Positions 27,025 through 36,270 of a stretch of DNA of 64,000 nt are shown here, piece by piece. This DNA is from Spirosoma spitsbergense DSM 19989. GTDB lineage: Bacteria; Bacteroidota; Bacteroidia; Cytophagales; Spirosomataceae. Location of the stretch: the NCBI RefSeq assembly GCF_000374085.1, contig NZ_KB893543.1, forward strand, positions 1 to 64,000, written 5' to 3'. The notes under the pieces were generated by a model, which was given only the letters and a program-made list of their open reading frames with translations, was not told the DNA's origin and did not search any database. The number at the start of each line of letters is the position of its first letter. Positions within the stretch are counted from its first letter, which is position 1. A program made the position numbers and the translations under genes.

Positions 27025-28359
27025 ATGATGCCTGACCATGTACGCTTCCGGAAACTGCTGCCCTGGCCGGGTATCTATGCTCTTCTCATCCTGTTAACTG
27101 GTTGCCAGGATACCGAACAACAATCAAAAACGACGATCAGGCAAGCCCCAACAACGGTTGTTTCTACTGACAGCGGCTTTCAGTTACTACACTACGGAAA
27201 GCCTTACTTCATAAAAGGTGCGGGCGGAATCAGCCATCTGGAGGAGTTGGCAGCCTGTGGTGGCAACTCCATTCGGGTCTGGGATGATATTGACGCGGGA
27301 CGAATTCTGGACGAAGCCCATAAACTGGGGCTTACGGTCATGTTTGGGCTGTGGGTAGAACGCGAGATGGAAGGCTTCGATTATGACGACCAGGCAGCCG
27401 TTGAGCGGCAGTACAAACGCATTCGTAAAACCATACTCCGCTACCGAAATCATCCCGCCCTACTGATGTGGTGCGTTGGCAATGAATGGGCGCAGGAAGC
27501 AGATAATTTTAAGGTTTTCGACGAGGTGAATCGGTTGGCCCGACTGGTCCACGAACTCGACCCCGGCCATCCGACCAGCACGGCTATATCGCCCGATAGC
27601 AAACGGGCCATCTGGTTAGTGAGTGAGCGATGCACGGAGATTGATATTTTAGCGGTGAACTCCTACGGCCTGACCGCCCGGCTGGACGAGTTTTTCCGGG
27701 AAGGGGGCTGGAAAAAACCTTACCTTATTTCTGAATACGGTGCCCCGGCCTACTGGGAAGTACCCACCGCTCCCTGGGGTGCTCCCGATGAACCAAACAG
27801 TCAGCAGAAAGTAGGTTTCGTCCGTCAGTTTTACCAGCAATACATTGCCCCCCGGCCACCTAACTGCCTGGGAGCTTACTTATTTTACTGGGGCAGCAAG
27901 CAGGAGGAAACCCATACCTGGTTCAGTATTTTCGATGAGCAGCGACGGCAAACACCCCTGGTTGGGCTGATGCAGGAACTCTGGCGAGGCACAAAACCAA
28001 CCAATATGGCCCCGGTTATGCAACAACTACTGATTAATGGAAAAGCAGTTGTACACCGTTCGTTCCCTCTTTCGGACACCCTGCATCGGGCAGAAATACA
28101 AGTAACTGACCCCGAACGGGATTCACTAACATACGAGTGGGTTATGAAGCGACGGGCGCAACCGGGTTCCGACTATGTTGGCGTTCCCAGACCAGCCATC
28201 CAGGGGTTAATGACCCGTTCAGATTTGGCGATCATTCAGTTTCGCCTTCCTCAAAAACCAGGCGCTTATCGGCTGTTCGTGAACGTGTTCGATACCCACG
28301 AGCACGTAGCAACCGCCAACTTCTCCTTTCAGATTACTACCCGAAAGTCTGGTCAGTAA
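27025..28359 (+). CDS. Glycoside hydrolase lipoprotein (GH2/GH5-type TIM barrel)
   Basis: From the ATG at 27025 the product is 444 residues. The lipobox LLTGC places Cys27 as the lipidated residue; the ATG at 26983 would bury the signal peptide. A clan A TIM barrel follows: GGISHLEELAACGGNSIRVW, MFGLWVEREME, then the acid/base Glu154 in CVGNEWA and the nucleophile Glu237 in LISEYGAPAYW. Both catalytic acids are present, so it should be active on a beta-linked glycan. The last 100 residues form a beta domain (PERDSLTYEW, GAYRLFVNVFD). It faces a convergent GT2 fusion gene with one base between the stop codons, suggesting a joint exopolysaccharide role. Confidence 0.85.
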   Translation: MMPDHVRFRKLLPWPGIYALLILLTGCQDTEQQSKTTIRQAPTTVVSTDSGFQLLHYGKPYFIKGAGGISHLEELAACGGNSIRVWDDIDAGRILDEAHKLGLTVMFGLWVEREMEGFDYDDQAAVERQYKRIRKTILRYRNHPALLMWCVGNEWAQEADNFKVFDEVNRLARLVHELDPGHPTSTAISPDSKRAIWLVSERCTEIDILAVNSYGLTARLDEFFREGGWKKPYLISEYGAPAYWEVPTAPWGAPDEPNSQQKVGFVRQFYQQYIAPRPPNCLGAYLFYWGSKQEETHTWFSIFDEQRRQTPLVGLMQELWRGTKPTNMAPVMQQLLINGKAVVHRSFPLSDTLHRAEIQVTDPERDSLTYEWVMKRRAQPGSDYVGVPRPAIQGLMTRSDLAIIQFRLPQKPGAYRLFVNVFDTHEHVATANFSFQITTRKSGQ

Positions 28360-28360
28360 A

Positions 28361-30913
28361 TCAATCTGTTCTGGCGGACACGAGCATCTCCCGGTAGGTA
28401 CGCCACTCGTTTTCATCCCTGAAAATAACGCCCCGGACGGTTGGATAACGCTCCTGCACCAACTCAATGGCTTCACTCGTCCATTGGACGGTATTCGTTG
28501 GTCCGGCTACCGATGCCAGATTCGTAATAAGTATCGGTTTCTGACGAATACTGTACGCAGGATGCGTGCGTATGGCTGTATGAGAAAGCTGAAAGAGGGC
28601 GGCAAAAGAGTGACTTTTCCTGTCAGGAGCCTGGCTCGGGTCATTCGTTACATTGAAGCCCAGCCAGTCAACGAAACTGTTTCCCGGATAATGCGTCACC
28701 AGCGTTGAGGGTAGAAAAGGGCACCACACCCAGGTAATATTAGTCGCTTTCTGGTCGTGGCAATATTGTACTACATGCTGCCACGCCTGTCGGCACAGGA
28801 TTAGGTTATCCGTATGCTCCACGCCCCAGGGCCGGGCTACATTGTCAAACTCCGGCATAAAACTCGCAAACACGAACCGGTTGTACGCCCGCGTTTCGAG
28901 CACGAAGCGATGGAGAGCCGCATCGCGCTCACCCCGGATAATACTAAGCAGGAACGCACGAACAGCCATTTCCGAACCGGATTCCATGTTCGCTGGCTCG
29001 ATGTATAACAGGGGTAGCTGATTGAGTACGTCCAGTTTGGGTGGGAGTGGAATAATAGACCGGGCCTCAACCGACCAGTTTAGATGGTAAGGAATGATGG
29101 GCCGGGAAGAGACAGGGGTACCAGCCGCTGGCAAGTGTTGATACAAAGCCATTCCTACGTAAAAAGGCTGCGTGTTGGCGTAGCGTAAATTTTGGGGTAT
29201 GGTACCCGTTGTCTTTCGATAGGTAAACACCCCCATCCCAATAGTCAGGATCAAAACACCCCCAAAAAGCGGGACAACAGCCCGGCGGAGCCATTTGTAT
29301 AGGCTATACCGTATAGTCCACACCCGAACACGGACGTTCCAGACTTGCGCCCGACGGGCAGATAGGCGGCTTACCCAATTCCTTATGCCTACTAACATTT
29401 TCTCCTGCCCAACCAGCACGTTCAGCATCAGGATGAGGGCATTCAGTAAGCCAAAACCAATCATTAGCTGGAAATAAATATTATTCAGAGCGAACCGCCC
29501 GTACCAATAAATGCTGTACGCAATGGTTAACAGCGTCAGGACACTCATCAATAAATTGGGTAATATCAACAGAATATGATTGCGGGGCCGGTCATCTTTT
29601 GGCGTAGGAATATAGGGCACCTTCACCCGGAACAGCGTGTACACAAAACCCAGCACATATACCCACCAGGTCCCGCTGGCCAGAATCCCCCCTGCCAGGT
29701 GAAACCCTGCTTCGTGCCGTTCAATCAGCCACCGCTGGGCGTATTGCCGAACCAGAAAGCCAGTCAGCATAAGCGGAATATAAACCGTACCGAATAACAG
29801 CAAGTCCAGTTGAAGCGGCAGCTTCATCGTCATCAGCGATAGAATCGGGATGAGTAAATCAATCAGTTGTACCACACCCAGCAGATAATACAGGGGCAGG
29901 GTGGCGTAGTGAAGCCGTTGCAATCCCGTTAACCCCCCAAATACCTTCGGGTACGTTGTAAACAGCAGCTCGAATGTCCCTCTGGCCCATTTGAGCTGCT
30001 GTTTGTAATAAGCTGACAGGGTAGCGGGTACCAAACCATAGGATAGCGGCAGGGGCACATAAACGGATTGCCATCCCCCGGCATGGAGCCGCATAGCCGT
30101 GTGCATATCCTCCGACAGTCCGTTGGCGTGGCCACCAATTGAATCCAGCGCACGTCGGCGGAACGTACAGTTGGCGCCAATGGCCTGCGCTGTACCGTAG
30201 TTCCCCATACAGGTCATCATGGGTCCGTAAAAGCTGTATGTCTGTTCAGAAGCCCCAAACGCCACGAGGCTCTCTTTGTGATTGTAGTAGCCCTGTACAC
30301 ACTGCACGAACCCCACAGCCGGGTTTTCGAAATAAGGAAGAACCTGGTCTAAAAAGCTGGGGATAGGAACATGGTCGGGGTCAATGACGAGGCAGATTTC
30401 GCCGGTTGCCTGCCGGAGGGCATTGTTGATATTACCCGCTTTAGCATCAATTTTATCCGGTCTCGTTACATGAATCACCCCCAGTTCAGCGCATATCTCT
30501 TGTAAATAAGGGTCATTGACTTCATCGCAGAGGTATGTCGTATGTGGGTAAGTAATTCGCTGAATAGCCCGCAGCGTATTGACAACCATCTCTTTCGGCT
30601 CGCCGTCGCAGTAGGTAGTCAGCACATCAACTGTCCAGGTGCGGGTGGTTTTTGGTGTAGCGGCTGGTTTTACACGCCAGTAATGGTACCATTCATGCAG
30701 CAAGCGCAGTAACTTGAACAGCACGGATATTGTCAGCAGGATGAACAGCCAGGATACGCCCCGGTTCTGGGGCTGAAAGTATACCCACAGGAAGGCAGCC
30801 ATGAACAGCAGACCAATACCAATGAGTACCCGTATTGGCCAGTTATCACCCGGCCGGGATGAAAAAGAGTAATTTTCGTTTTGAGACTTGGTCGTAAAGG
30901 CAGGCCATTTCAT
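28361..30913 (-). CDS. Cellulose-synthase-like GT2 fused to a GH26-like domain
   Basis: An 850-residue fusion. Two membrane helices (about 28-72) precede a processive GT2 domain with Asp103, DPD at 178-180, SED at 267-269 and QQLKW at 305-309, the QxxRW-type motif with Lys for Arg. Membrane helices follow to about residue 590. The C-terminal 260 residues, probably exported, resemble GH26 mannanases: PLLYIEPAN, MPEFDN at 686-691 with the acid/base-position Glu688, VDWLGFNV and KPILITN at 792-798. The nucleophile position after KPILIT reads Asn798 instead of Glu, so this domain is probably a glycan-binding or inactive module. It is inferred to polymerise and guide a beta-glycan. Confidence 0.85.
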   Translation of the reverse strand: MKWPAFTTKSQNENYSFSSRPGDNWPIRVLIGIGLLFMAAFLWVYFQPQNRGVSWLFILLTISVLFKLLRLLHEWYHYWRVKPAATPKTTRTWTVDVLTTYCDGEPKEMVVNTLRAIQRITYPHTTYLCDEVNDPYLQEICAELGVIHVTRPDKIDAKAGNINNALRQATGEICLVIDPDHVPIPSFLDQVLPYFENPAVGFVQCVQGYYNHKESLVAFGASEQTYSFYGPMMTCMGNYGTAQAIGANCTFRRRALDSIGGHANGLSEDMHTAMRLHAGGWQSVYVPLPLSYGLVPATLSAYYKQQLKWARGTFELLFTTYPKVFGGLTGLQRLHYATLPLYYLLGVVQLIDLLIPILSLMTMKLPLQLDLLLFGTVYIPLMLTGFLVRQYAQRWLIERHEAGFHLAGGILASGTWWVYVLGFVYTLFRVKVPYIPTPKDDRPRNHILLILPNLLMSVLTLLTIAYSIYWYGRFALNNIYFQLMIGFGLLNALILMLNVLVGQEKMLVGIRNWVSRLSARRAQVWNVRVRVWTIRYSLYKWLRRAVVPLFGGVLILTIGMGVFTYRKTTGTIPQNLRYANTQPFYVGMALYQHLPAAGTPVSSRPIIPYHLNWSVEARSIIPLPPKLDVLNQLPLLYIEPANMESGSEMAVRAFLLSIIRGERDAALHRFVLETRAYNRFVFASFMPEFDNVARPWGVEHTDNLILCRQAWQHVVQYCHDQKATNITWVWCPFLPSTLVTHYPGNSFVDWLGFNVTNDPSQAPDRKSHSFAALFQLSHTAIRTHPAYSIRQKPILITNLASVAGPTNTVQWTSEAIELVQERYPTVRGVIFRDENEWRTYREMLVSARTD

Positions 30914-31350
30914 TGGCTGGATAAGTTAAGTATCAGTCTGATTTAGACTTTATTCCTGTAGAAAGGTCAACCTTTTCGTCCAGTTGAATACCTGCCATTC
31001 AGGATGGACTTGCCCACAAGTAGTCTGCTGATGGGGGCTTAACACCATCAGTGAGGTGGAGATATGTCATGCCGTTTTTTTAACCGGCTAATAAAGTTTG
31101 CAGAAAGGGTAGCAACAGCTATCGATAAAGCAGGCTACTCCGAAAATCCTATACACTCTCTTCATGTTTCATGAACCGTAAAAAAGATGGTTAACATGTC
31201 GTTAGTTTAACTGGCCATACGGTAGAGAGTGGCTACGCTACTGTAAGTAGCTGTTCAGACAGAAATGAACGCACGAATAAGGAGACATGATACCAACTGC
31301 TGGTACCTGGCCCCTCATTCTTTTACCCCTTCAAATCTGAATTATTCCTA
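30914..31350. other. 437-bp gap with no recognisable gene
   Basis: The stretch lies upstream of the leftward GT2 fusion and downstream of a leftward exported-protein gene. It has a weak 7-bp dyad, CTGATGG with CCATCAG, near 31028-31051 and a short GGTACC-type palindrome near 31300. No coding frame of note, tRNA or terminator is visible. It presumably holds the promoter of the GT2 fusion. Confidence 0.5.
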
Positions 31351-31923
31351 TTATCGGACACGTAAAAACCTGGAGTAGCAGGCCCGTTCGCATCGGGGTA
31401 ACAGCAGCAGTGTATCGGCCCGAAAAGCCACCCCCTGCCGAAAGGGAACAGTAGCCCGGTTGGTAGTAATGTACAGGTTTACACCTAAACTGTCCCGACT
31501 CGTTGAATCGACCCGGAAGTACTTAATGGGCGCGTAGTAGGTCATTTCACTCCCGTTGGCACTCAGCTTACCGTCCGGCGCAAAAGTGATGGTTTGTGGG
31601 TAGGCTACGGAATATTTCCGGGTTACATCAATCGTTTTTGTTATTCGGATGGAGTCTTTTACGTAACGGTCTTTCACGAAAACCGAATCCTTTATGTAAA
31701 CGCCATTCACAATGGCCGAGTCGATTTTATACCCACCTTTCACAAAAACCGAATCAATCCGATAGTAAGCACTGTCGGATTGATAGAGTCGCTCTACCAG
31801 TCGCCACGTACCGATAATGCGGGGGTCGCTCGCACCAGGCGAAAATTCAGCCGTATTGTCCTGACATCGAATCAGTATACGAGCCAGAAGTAAAGCGACA
31901 GTTAGGTAAACGATTTTTTTCAC
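31351..31923 (-). CDS. Exported protein with four 11-residue repeats
   Basis: A 190-residue product with an N-terminal hydrophobic segment ending at Cys20. The residue before the cysteine is Arg (LIRC), which is unusual for a lipobox, so lipidation is uncertain. Residues 54-97 are four tandem 11-residue units of form Y-[RKIV]-[IK]-DS-x-x-V, such as YRIDSVFVKGG and YIKDSVFVKDR. Flanking segments (IIGTWRLVERL and ITFAPDGKLSANG) recall lipocalin-like lipoproteins of Bacteroidota. The function is unknown, and no operon partner is apparent. Confidence 0.75.
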   Translation of the reverse strand: MKKIVYLTVALLLARILIRCQDNTAEFSPGASDPRIIGTWRLVERLYQSDSAYYRIDSVFVKGGYKIDSAIVNGVYIKDSVFVKDRYVKDSIRITKTIDVTRKYSVAYPQTITFAPDGKLSANGSEMTYYAPIKYFRVDSTSRDSLGVNLYITTNRATVPFRQGVAFRADTLLLLPRCERACYSRFLRVR

Positions 31924-32015
31924 AAGTCAGTGGGTAGCTCGTAACACTAACGAACAGCCTGTTTCTACCATTGCCTTGCCGGGTTTATCTGAAGAAAATA
32001 GCTGCATGAGGCTAC

Positions 32016-33128
32016 TTAAACAAACTCAATGCCCCGTTCTTTGGCATCAGAAACAAAGTTTTTCACTTTCTGCTCTTCTTCTTTCCGGCAAATCATCAGC
32101 ACATTGTCGTATTCGGCTACAATATAGCCGTCCAGCCCATTCACAACCACCAGCCGGTCTTTAGGAGTTTTAATGATGCAGTTTTTGGTATCGTACAGCA
32201 TGATATGGCCGTCGATTACGTTGAAATCCGCGTTTTTTTCCGAAACTTCATACAGTGATTTCCACGTACCCAGGTCCGACCAGCCAAAATCACTCAGCAC
32301 GACATACACGTTCTTCGCTTTTTCCATCACACCGTTGTCGATGGAAATACTTTGCGTAAGTGAGTAGGCTTTATCGACAAAGGCTTTTTCCCGGTCGGTG
32401 TAATAGGCCTCATTACCTTCCTCAAAAATCTCGGCTACTTCGGGCAGGTACTGCGTAAATGCATGGATGATGGCCTGTACATTCCAGACGAAGATTCCCG
32501 CATTCCAGACAAATTCACCACTTTCCAGAAATTGCTGCGCCAGCTCAAGGTGCGGCTTTTCGGTGAATGTCTTTACCTTGTTAATCACATTAGTTGAACC
32601 ACCATCCACTGTGGCAGTATCCACTGCGGCAGTATCTACGGTGGGAATGAACTGGATGTACCCATAGCCCGTGTCGGGGCGGCTAGGCTGAATACCCAAT
32701 GTAACCAGAATTTCTTCGGATTTTGTAGCGTCGATAGCTGTCCTGATTGTTTGCTTAAACGCTTCTTCTTTGAGGATAATATGGTCGGCGGGGGCGACAA
32801 CAACTATAGCATCCGGGTCTTTCTGCGCAATTTTATAACACGCATAAGCGATACAGGGTGCTGTATTTCGGGCAATGGGTTCGCACAGAACCTGGTCGTC
32901 CGTTAGTTGAGGAAGCTGTTGTTGGCAAAGGTCTTTGTACAGCGAACTGGTAACGATATAAATATTTTCGGGCGGGCAGATACCGTCAAACCGGTCGGCG
33001 GTTTGTTGAAGCAATGTCCGGCCGGTGCCCAGAACATCGTGAAATTGCTTGGGATAACTTGTCCGGCTAAAGGGCCAGAACCGCGTTCCAACACCCCCGG
33101 CCATAATAATTACATACGTATGATTCAT
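32016..33128 (-). CDS. manC: Mannose-1-phosphate guanylyltransferase
   Basis: A 370-residue nucleotidyltransferase forming GDP-mannose from mannose-1-phosphate and GTP. The signature GGVGTRFWPFSR at 11-22 with YPKQF at 25-29, then VVAPADHII, GIQPSRPDTGYGYI and the VWNAGIFVW segment, are standard. There is no C-terminal isomerase domain, so this is the GMP-only form. Residues 163-176 (TVDTAAVDTATVDG) look like an added low-complexity loop encoded by a 15-bp tandem duplication at 32606-32635. It supplies GDP-mannose for the glycan loci and, after conversion, possibly GDP-fucose for the GT11 enzyme at 46556. Confidence 0.93.
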   Translation of the reverse strand: MNHTYVIIMAGGVGTRFWPFSRTSYPKQFHDVLGTGRTLLQQTADRFDGICPPENIYIVTSSLYKDLCQQQLPQLTDDQVLCEPIARNTAPCIAYACYKIAQKDPDAIVVVAPADHIILKEEAFKQTIRTAIDATKSEEILVTLGIQPSRPDTGYGYIQFIPTVDTAAVDTATVDGGSTNVINKVKTFTEKPHLELAQQFLESGEFVWNAGIFVWNVQAIIHAFTQYLPEVAEIFEEGNEAYYTDREKAFVDKAYSLTQSISIDNGVMEKAKNVYVVLSDFGWSDLGTWKSLYEVSEKNADFNVIDGHIMLYDTKNCIIKTPKDRLVVVNGLDGYIVAEYDNVLMICRKEEEQKVKNFVSDAKERGIEFV

Positions 33129-33256
33129 CTGTGCTTTGCTAATTTTGTTACGAAGTTGCCATTATCTTACTGTTTTACCCCATAAAAGTTCAGGATATTT
33201 AGCGTCTGGCAACCAACGGGTATCACCGCAAAATGCGGGCCTGAATTTATTTACAT

Positions 33257-34765
33257 TTACCAGTCTCCACCAACGGCCCGGAGCAACGCAACGGCATATT
33301 GTGCTTCCTGGCTCTTTAGTTGAACCAGTTGCTGCTCGGCCGTTAGAATTGTCCGCTGGGCATCAAGTACTTCCAGATACGTAGCCAGTCCACGCATATA
33401 CAATTCGCGGTTGTACTGCTCCGTTCGGCGGGCCAGTGCTGCTGTCTGATTCTGCAAATCAATTTGCTGACGGAGTAGAGCGAGGTTGTCCAACGCCGTT
33501 TCGGCATCCCGTTGCGCCAGTTGAAGGGCCTGTTGGTACACATACTGATTCGTTTGCGCCTGCTGTTTCGACAAGGCTATTGTCTGGCGGGCGCGGTGAC
33601 CTTCATAGAGCGGTACCGACGCATTGACCCCCAAAATGAAGGTGGCACTGCTGGGCGTGAACCACGGCCCAAGCCGCCCCGACAGCACCCCCCCAGAGCC
33701 AACCAGCGTAATTCGCGGTAACGTAGTATTTTGCTGTAAAGTCACCTGAGCAGTCGCTATCTGATTTTGCCGGATGTATTGAATTACATCAGGCCGACGC
33801 TGTAACTGTTCGGGTGTAACAGTTGCATACGGATAAGATGGGATGGCCACTGGCAGCAATCCAGCCGGCACCGAAAACTGGTTCTGGTCCTGCGCGCAAA
33901 GTTGAGCCAGTCCATTAACCAGTTCCTTGCGGGCACGTTCCAGCCCTTTGAGCGTTACCTGCAAACCGGCGTAGTCTGTTTCGGCGCGTTGCACGTCAAT
34001 CTGGTTAATCAGTCCAACCCGGAAACGCTCCCGTAGAATACCCAGGGTCGTATCACGCGACTGGATGTTTCGCTTAAAAACGGCCTGTTCCGCATCATTA
34101 CCCCGAATCAGCAAGTACGTCCGGGCAATGTCGGAAGCCAGAGAGAGTCGAAACGATTGATAGTCGGCTACGCTGGCCTGCGCCTGTAAATCGGCCACGG
34201 CAATGCCGGAGCGAATCCGTTTGAATAAATCCAGTTCGTAACTCGCATCGATGGGCAGTAGTTGAAGCGTGTTGAGCTGAAAGCGGGGTAACTCATCCGG
34301 CACAGCCGTTGAGATGGCCAGCGGACGGTGTTGCGACAGACTCTGGGTGGTGAGCAGCACCGAACTCCGAAGTGAGGGCGATAGAAACGACTGAGCCACC
34401 TTCACCCGAATGCGGGCCTCTTCCAGCCGACTCAAAGCCCCCCGCAGGTTCGGGCTATTATCCAGCCCAAGTTGAATGAGTGACTCCAGCATGGAATCAC
34501 CAAATCGCTGGAAACCGCTCGTGGTAATGGCCAGCTCATTATCGGTCAAACCCGCTGTTGGAACCGGGAGCAGGGTGGTCCCACCAGCCGTTGTGGATGC
34601 CTGCGACTGGATGGTGCCAGGTGTACTGACTGGCCCCGTGCCTGTCTGTATGGTAACGGCACCACCCGTTGGGCTGACCGGAGCAACCTGAGCACATACC
34701 GGAAAAACCAATACACTTACGAACAGGATACTTACTGCAAAAAACGATTTACTTGGCGTCATCAT
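33257..34765 (-). CDS. TolC-family outer-membrane efflux channel (NodT type)
   Basis: A 502-residue outer-membrane factor with a signal peptide (ending near VCAQ), a Thr/Gly-rich linker of about 50 residues, and two repeated helical hairpin regions (about 85-290 and 300-495). These contain LQRRPDVIQYIRQN and the closing YLEVLDAQRTILTAEQQL. It forms the exit duct of an RND or ABC export system, but no pump or adaptor gene adjoins it. Its start overlaps the stop of the upstream DUF952 gene by 17 bases, indicating translational coupling. No lipobox is present, unlike classical NodT lipoproteins. Confidence 0.9.
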   Translation of the reverse strand: MMTPSKSFFAVSILFVSVLVFPVCAQVAPVSPTGGAVTIQTGTGPVSTPGTIQSQASTTAGGTTLLPVPTAGLTDNELAITTSGFQRFGDSMLESLIQLGLDNSPNLRGALSRLEEARIRVKVAQSFLSPSLRSSVLLTTQSLSQHRPLAISTAVPDELPRFQLNTLQLLPIDASYELDLFKRIRSGIAVADLQAQASVADYQSFRLSLASDIARTYLLIRGNDAEQAVFKRNIQSRDTTLGILRERFRVGLINQIDVQRAETDYAGLQVTLKGLERARKELVNGLAQLCAQDQNQFSVPAGLLPVAIPSYPYATVTPEQLQRRPDVIQYIRQNQIATAQVTLQQNTTLPRITLVGSGGVLSGRLGPWFTPSSATFILGVNASVPLYEGHRARQTIALSKQQAQTNQYVYQQALQLAQRDAETALDNLALLRQQIDLQNQTAALARRTEQYNRELYMRGLATYLEVLDAQRTILTAEQQLVQLKSQEAQYAVALLRAVGGDW

Positions 34766-35057
34766 TACTTTCTATTACTACCACTGCATCTTTGTTGATG
34801 GGTCCATATACGTGTGGAAATAACTCATTATTAGTGGCCTGCTCGTACCGGAGTTCATGAATCAGTTTGTCCGCATCGACATGCAGCACCAGCAGGTTTG
34901 GTACGTTCCGGTAATATCGGTCCATCACGCCGGGCACCTGCTCCTTCGTCGATAAGTGAATAAAGCCTTCAGTTTCCAAACTACCGGCCCTATAAACGGG
35001 CTGGTTTTCCTGTCTTGCCCATTCGTTGGCCTCAACAACATGATAAATTAGGTTCAT
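34749..35057 (-). CDS. DUF952 family protein
   Basis: A 102-residue protein matching DUF952: IYHVVEANEW at the N-terminus, GFIHLSTKEQVPGVMDRYY in the middle, then LLVLHVDADKL and FPHVYGPIN. The fold is related to ADP-ribosyl-type barrels, but no activity is established for the family. It is cytoplasmic by the lack of a signal. It overlaps the downstream TolC-family gene on the same strand, an arrangement without obvious functional meaning. Confidence 0.85.
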   Translation of the reverse strand: MNLIYHVVEANEWARQENQPVYRAGSLETEGFIHLSTKEQVPGVMDRYYRNVPNLLVLHVDADKLIHELRYEQATNNELFPHVYGPINKDAVVVIESNDDAK

Positions 35058-35283
35058 CTATGTACTGGTAAAGGTACCCTGACACTTATTCTAATTGCAC
35101 AAAAGCAAGAGGTTAGTTAATATACATTTCCCCCTGCTTCTAATTATCAGGCAATTTAGCCCTATTTACCCTAAATTCAGAGCCCATGCAATTGACTTAT
35201 TCAAAGAATAAATTGATTTCACTATCTGTCCGAAGACAAGTGCAGTTTGCTCCGTCTTACCTGACAATGACCAAAAATCATCG

Positions 35284-35291
35284 TAATTTTG
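35284..35291 (+). promoter_or_regulatory. -7 promoter box before the cyclophilin gene
   Basis: TAATTTTG matches TAnnTTTG. A matching TTTG at 19-21 bases upstream is not visible. The predicted transcript would start near 35298, giving a short leader of about 18 bases before the ATG at 35316. Confidence 0.4.
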
Positions 35292-35315
35292 CCTTCTACC
35301 AAAAATGATTGTATC

Positions 35316-35753
35316 ATGCCAAAGGCACAAATGAACACCGATAAGGGCACAATGACCATCGAATTTTTCGAAAAAGATGCTCCTAAAGCGGTCGATAACT
35401 TTATTTCACTAGCCAAAAAAGGATTCTACGACGGCGTTAAGTTTCACCGCGTCATCCCAAACTTCATGATTCAGGGGGGCGACCCAACCGGAACCGGTTC
35501 GGGTGGACCGGGTTATACCATCGACTGTGAATTAACGGGCGAAAACCAATACCACGACCGGGGTGTCCTGTCCATGGCTCACCGGGGACGCAACACGGGC
35601 GGTTCGCAGTTTTTCATCTGCCATAACCGGCAAAACACCGCCCACCTCGACCGTAATCATACCGTTTTTGGTAAAGTTGTCGATGGGCTTGACATAATCG
35701 ATGAAATTCAGCAGGGTGACAAAATCAATAGTATCACTGTACTGGAAGAATAG
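35316..35753 (+). CDS. Cyclophilin-type peptidyl-prolyl isomerase
   Basis: From the ATG at 35316 the product has 145 residues; the longer frame begins with TTG at 35289 and adds an atypical N-terminus. It is a minimal cyclophilin with FHRVIPNFMIQGGDPTGTGSGGPGY-type core motifs (Arg, Phe and Gln of the active site present), SMAHRGRNTGGSQFFI and LDRNHTVFGKVVDGLDIID. No signal peptide is present, so it probably assists folding in the cytoplasm by cis-trans proline isomerisation. It is a single gene, followed by a strong hairpin. Confidence 0.94.
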   Translation: MPKAQMNTDKGTMTIEFFEKDAPKAVDNFISLAKKGFYDGVKFHRVIPNFMIQGGDPTGTGSGGPGYTIDCELTGENQYHDRGVLSMAHRGRNTGGSQFFICHNRQNTAHLDRNHTVFGKVVDGLDIIDEIQQGDKINSITVLEE

Positions 35754-36270
35754 AGTCCTGTTACCTTTCGTTGTTTCTTTTCAGCTTCCGCAGAAACCCA
35801 GCCCATAAACCCAGGGTTTCTGCGGAAGCTGAGATGTAAAAAATCGGGCGATTTCACGAAGACCAGTGTACGTTTTTTTGACGTTGAAACCCAAGTGCAT
35901 CAACGATGCCATGCCGTTGTCGACTGTTTATCGACTTAGCCCCATCATGGCCTCGTTACCCACCCACTAAGGGTATCCTCACAGTTTGCAAATCAATACG
36001 ACAAGCAGAGGGCTACCTTTTCGTACTTTTCAAGCCTACCCTCCCGCGCATTGCATCATTGATTTCTTGCCAAATGCCTAGCCGCTAAAACCTCTGGAAG
36101 TTGCAATAAACTGGCTTCCAGGGAGGGCATAGCCTGCATTACCGTACCTGAAAAGTTAGGCTTATACAAGGTTGTAAAACAAACTCGGTGAACAAAGTAT
36201 TGACATGGATTCCGGGCCCGGCACGTTCCGTCCCGTCCGAAAGACGAGGATTAAACCAATCTTATTCACC
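35754..36270. other. 517-bp gap with no convincing gene
   Basis: A small frame at 35906-36088 has no family features and is not called. The stretch contains the 19-bp hairpin at 35781-35832 and a short dyad CTGGAAG/CTTCCAG near 36094-36118. It must also hold the promoter of the propeller lipoprotein gene. Nothing else is recognised. Confidence 0.5.
35781..35832 (+). terminator. Perfect 19-bp hairpin after the cyclophilin gene
   Basis: TCAGCTTCCGCAGAAACCC at 35781-35799 pairs perfectly with 35814-35832 around a 14-base loop. No T-tract follows on either strand, so it may be a rho-assisted terminator or an inverted repeat element rather than an intrinsic terminator. Confidence 0.6.

Noticed and set aside
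35906-36088. 60-residue frame in the gap after the cyclophilin gene
   Set aside because: No signal peptide, domain or ribosome binding context; composition like translated non-coding DNA.
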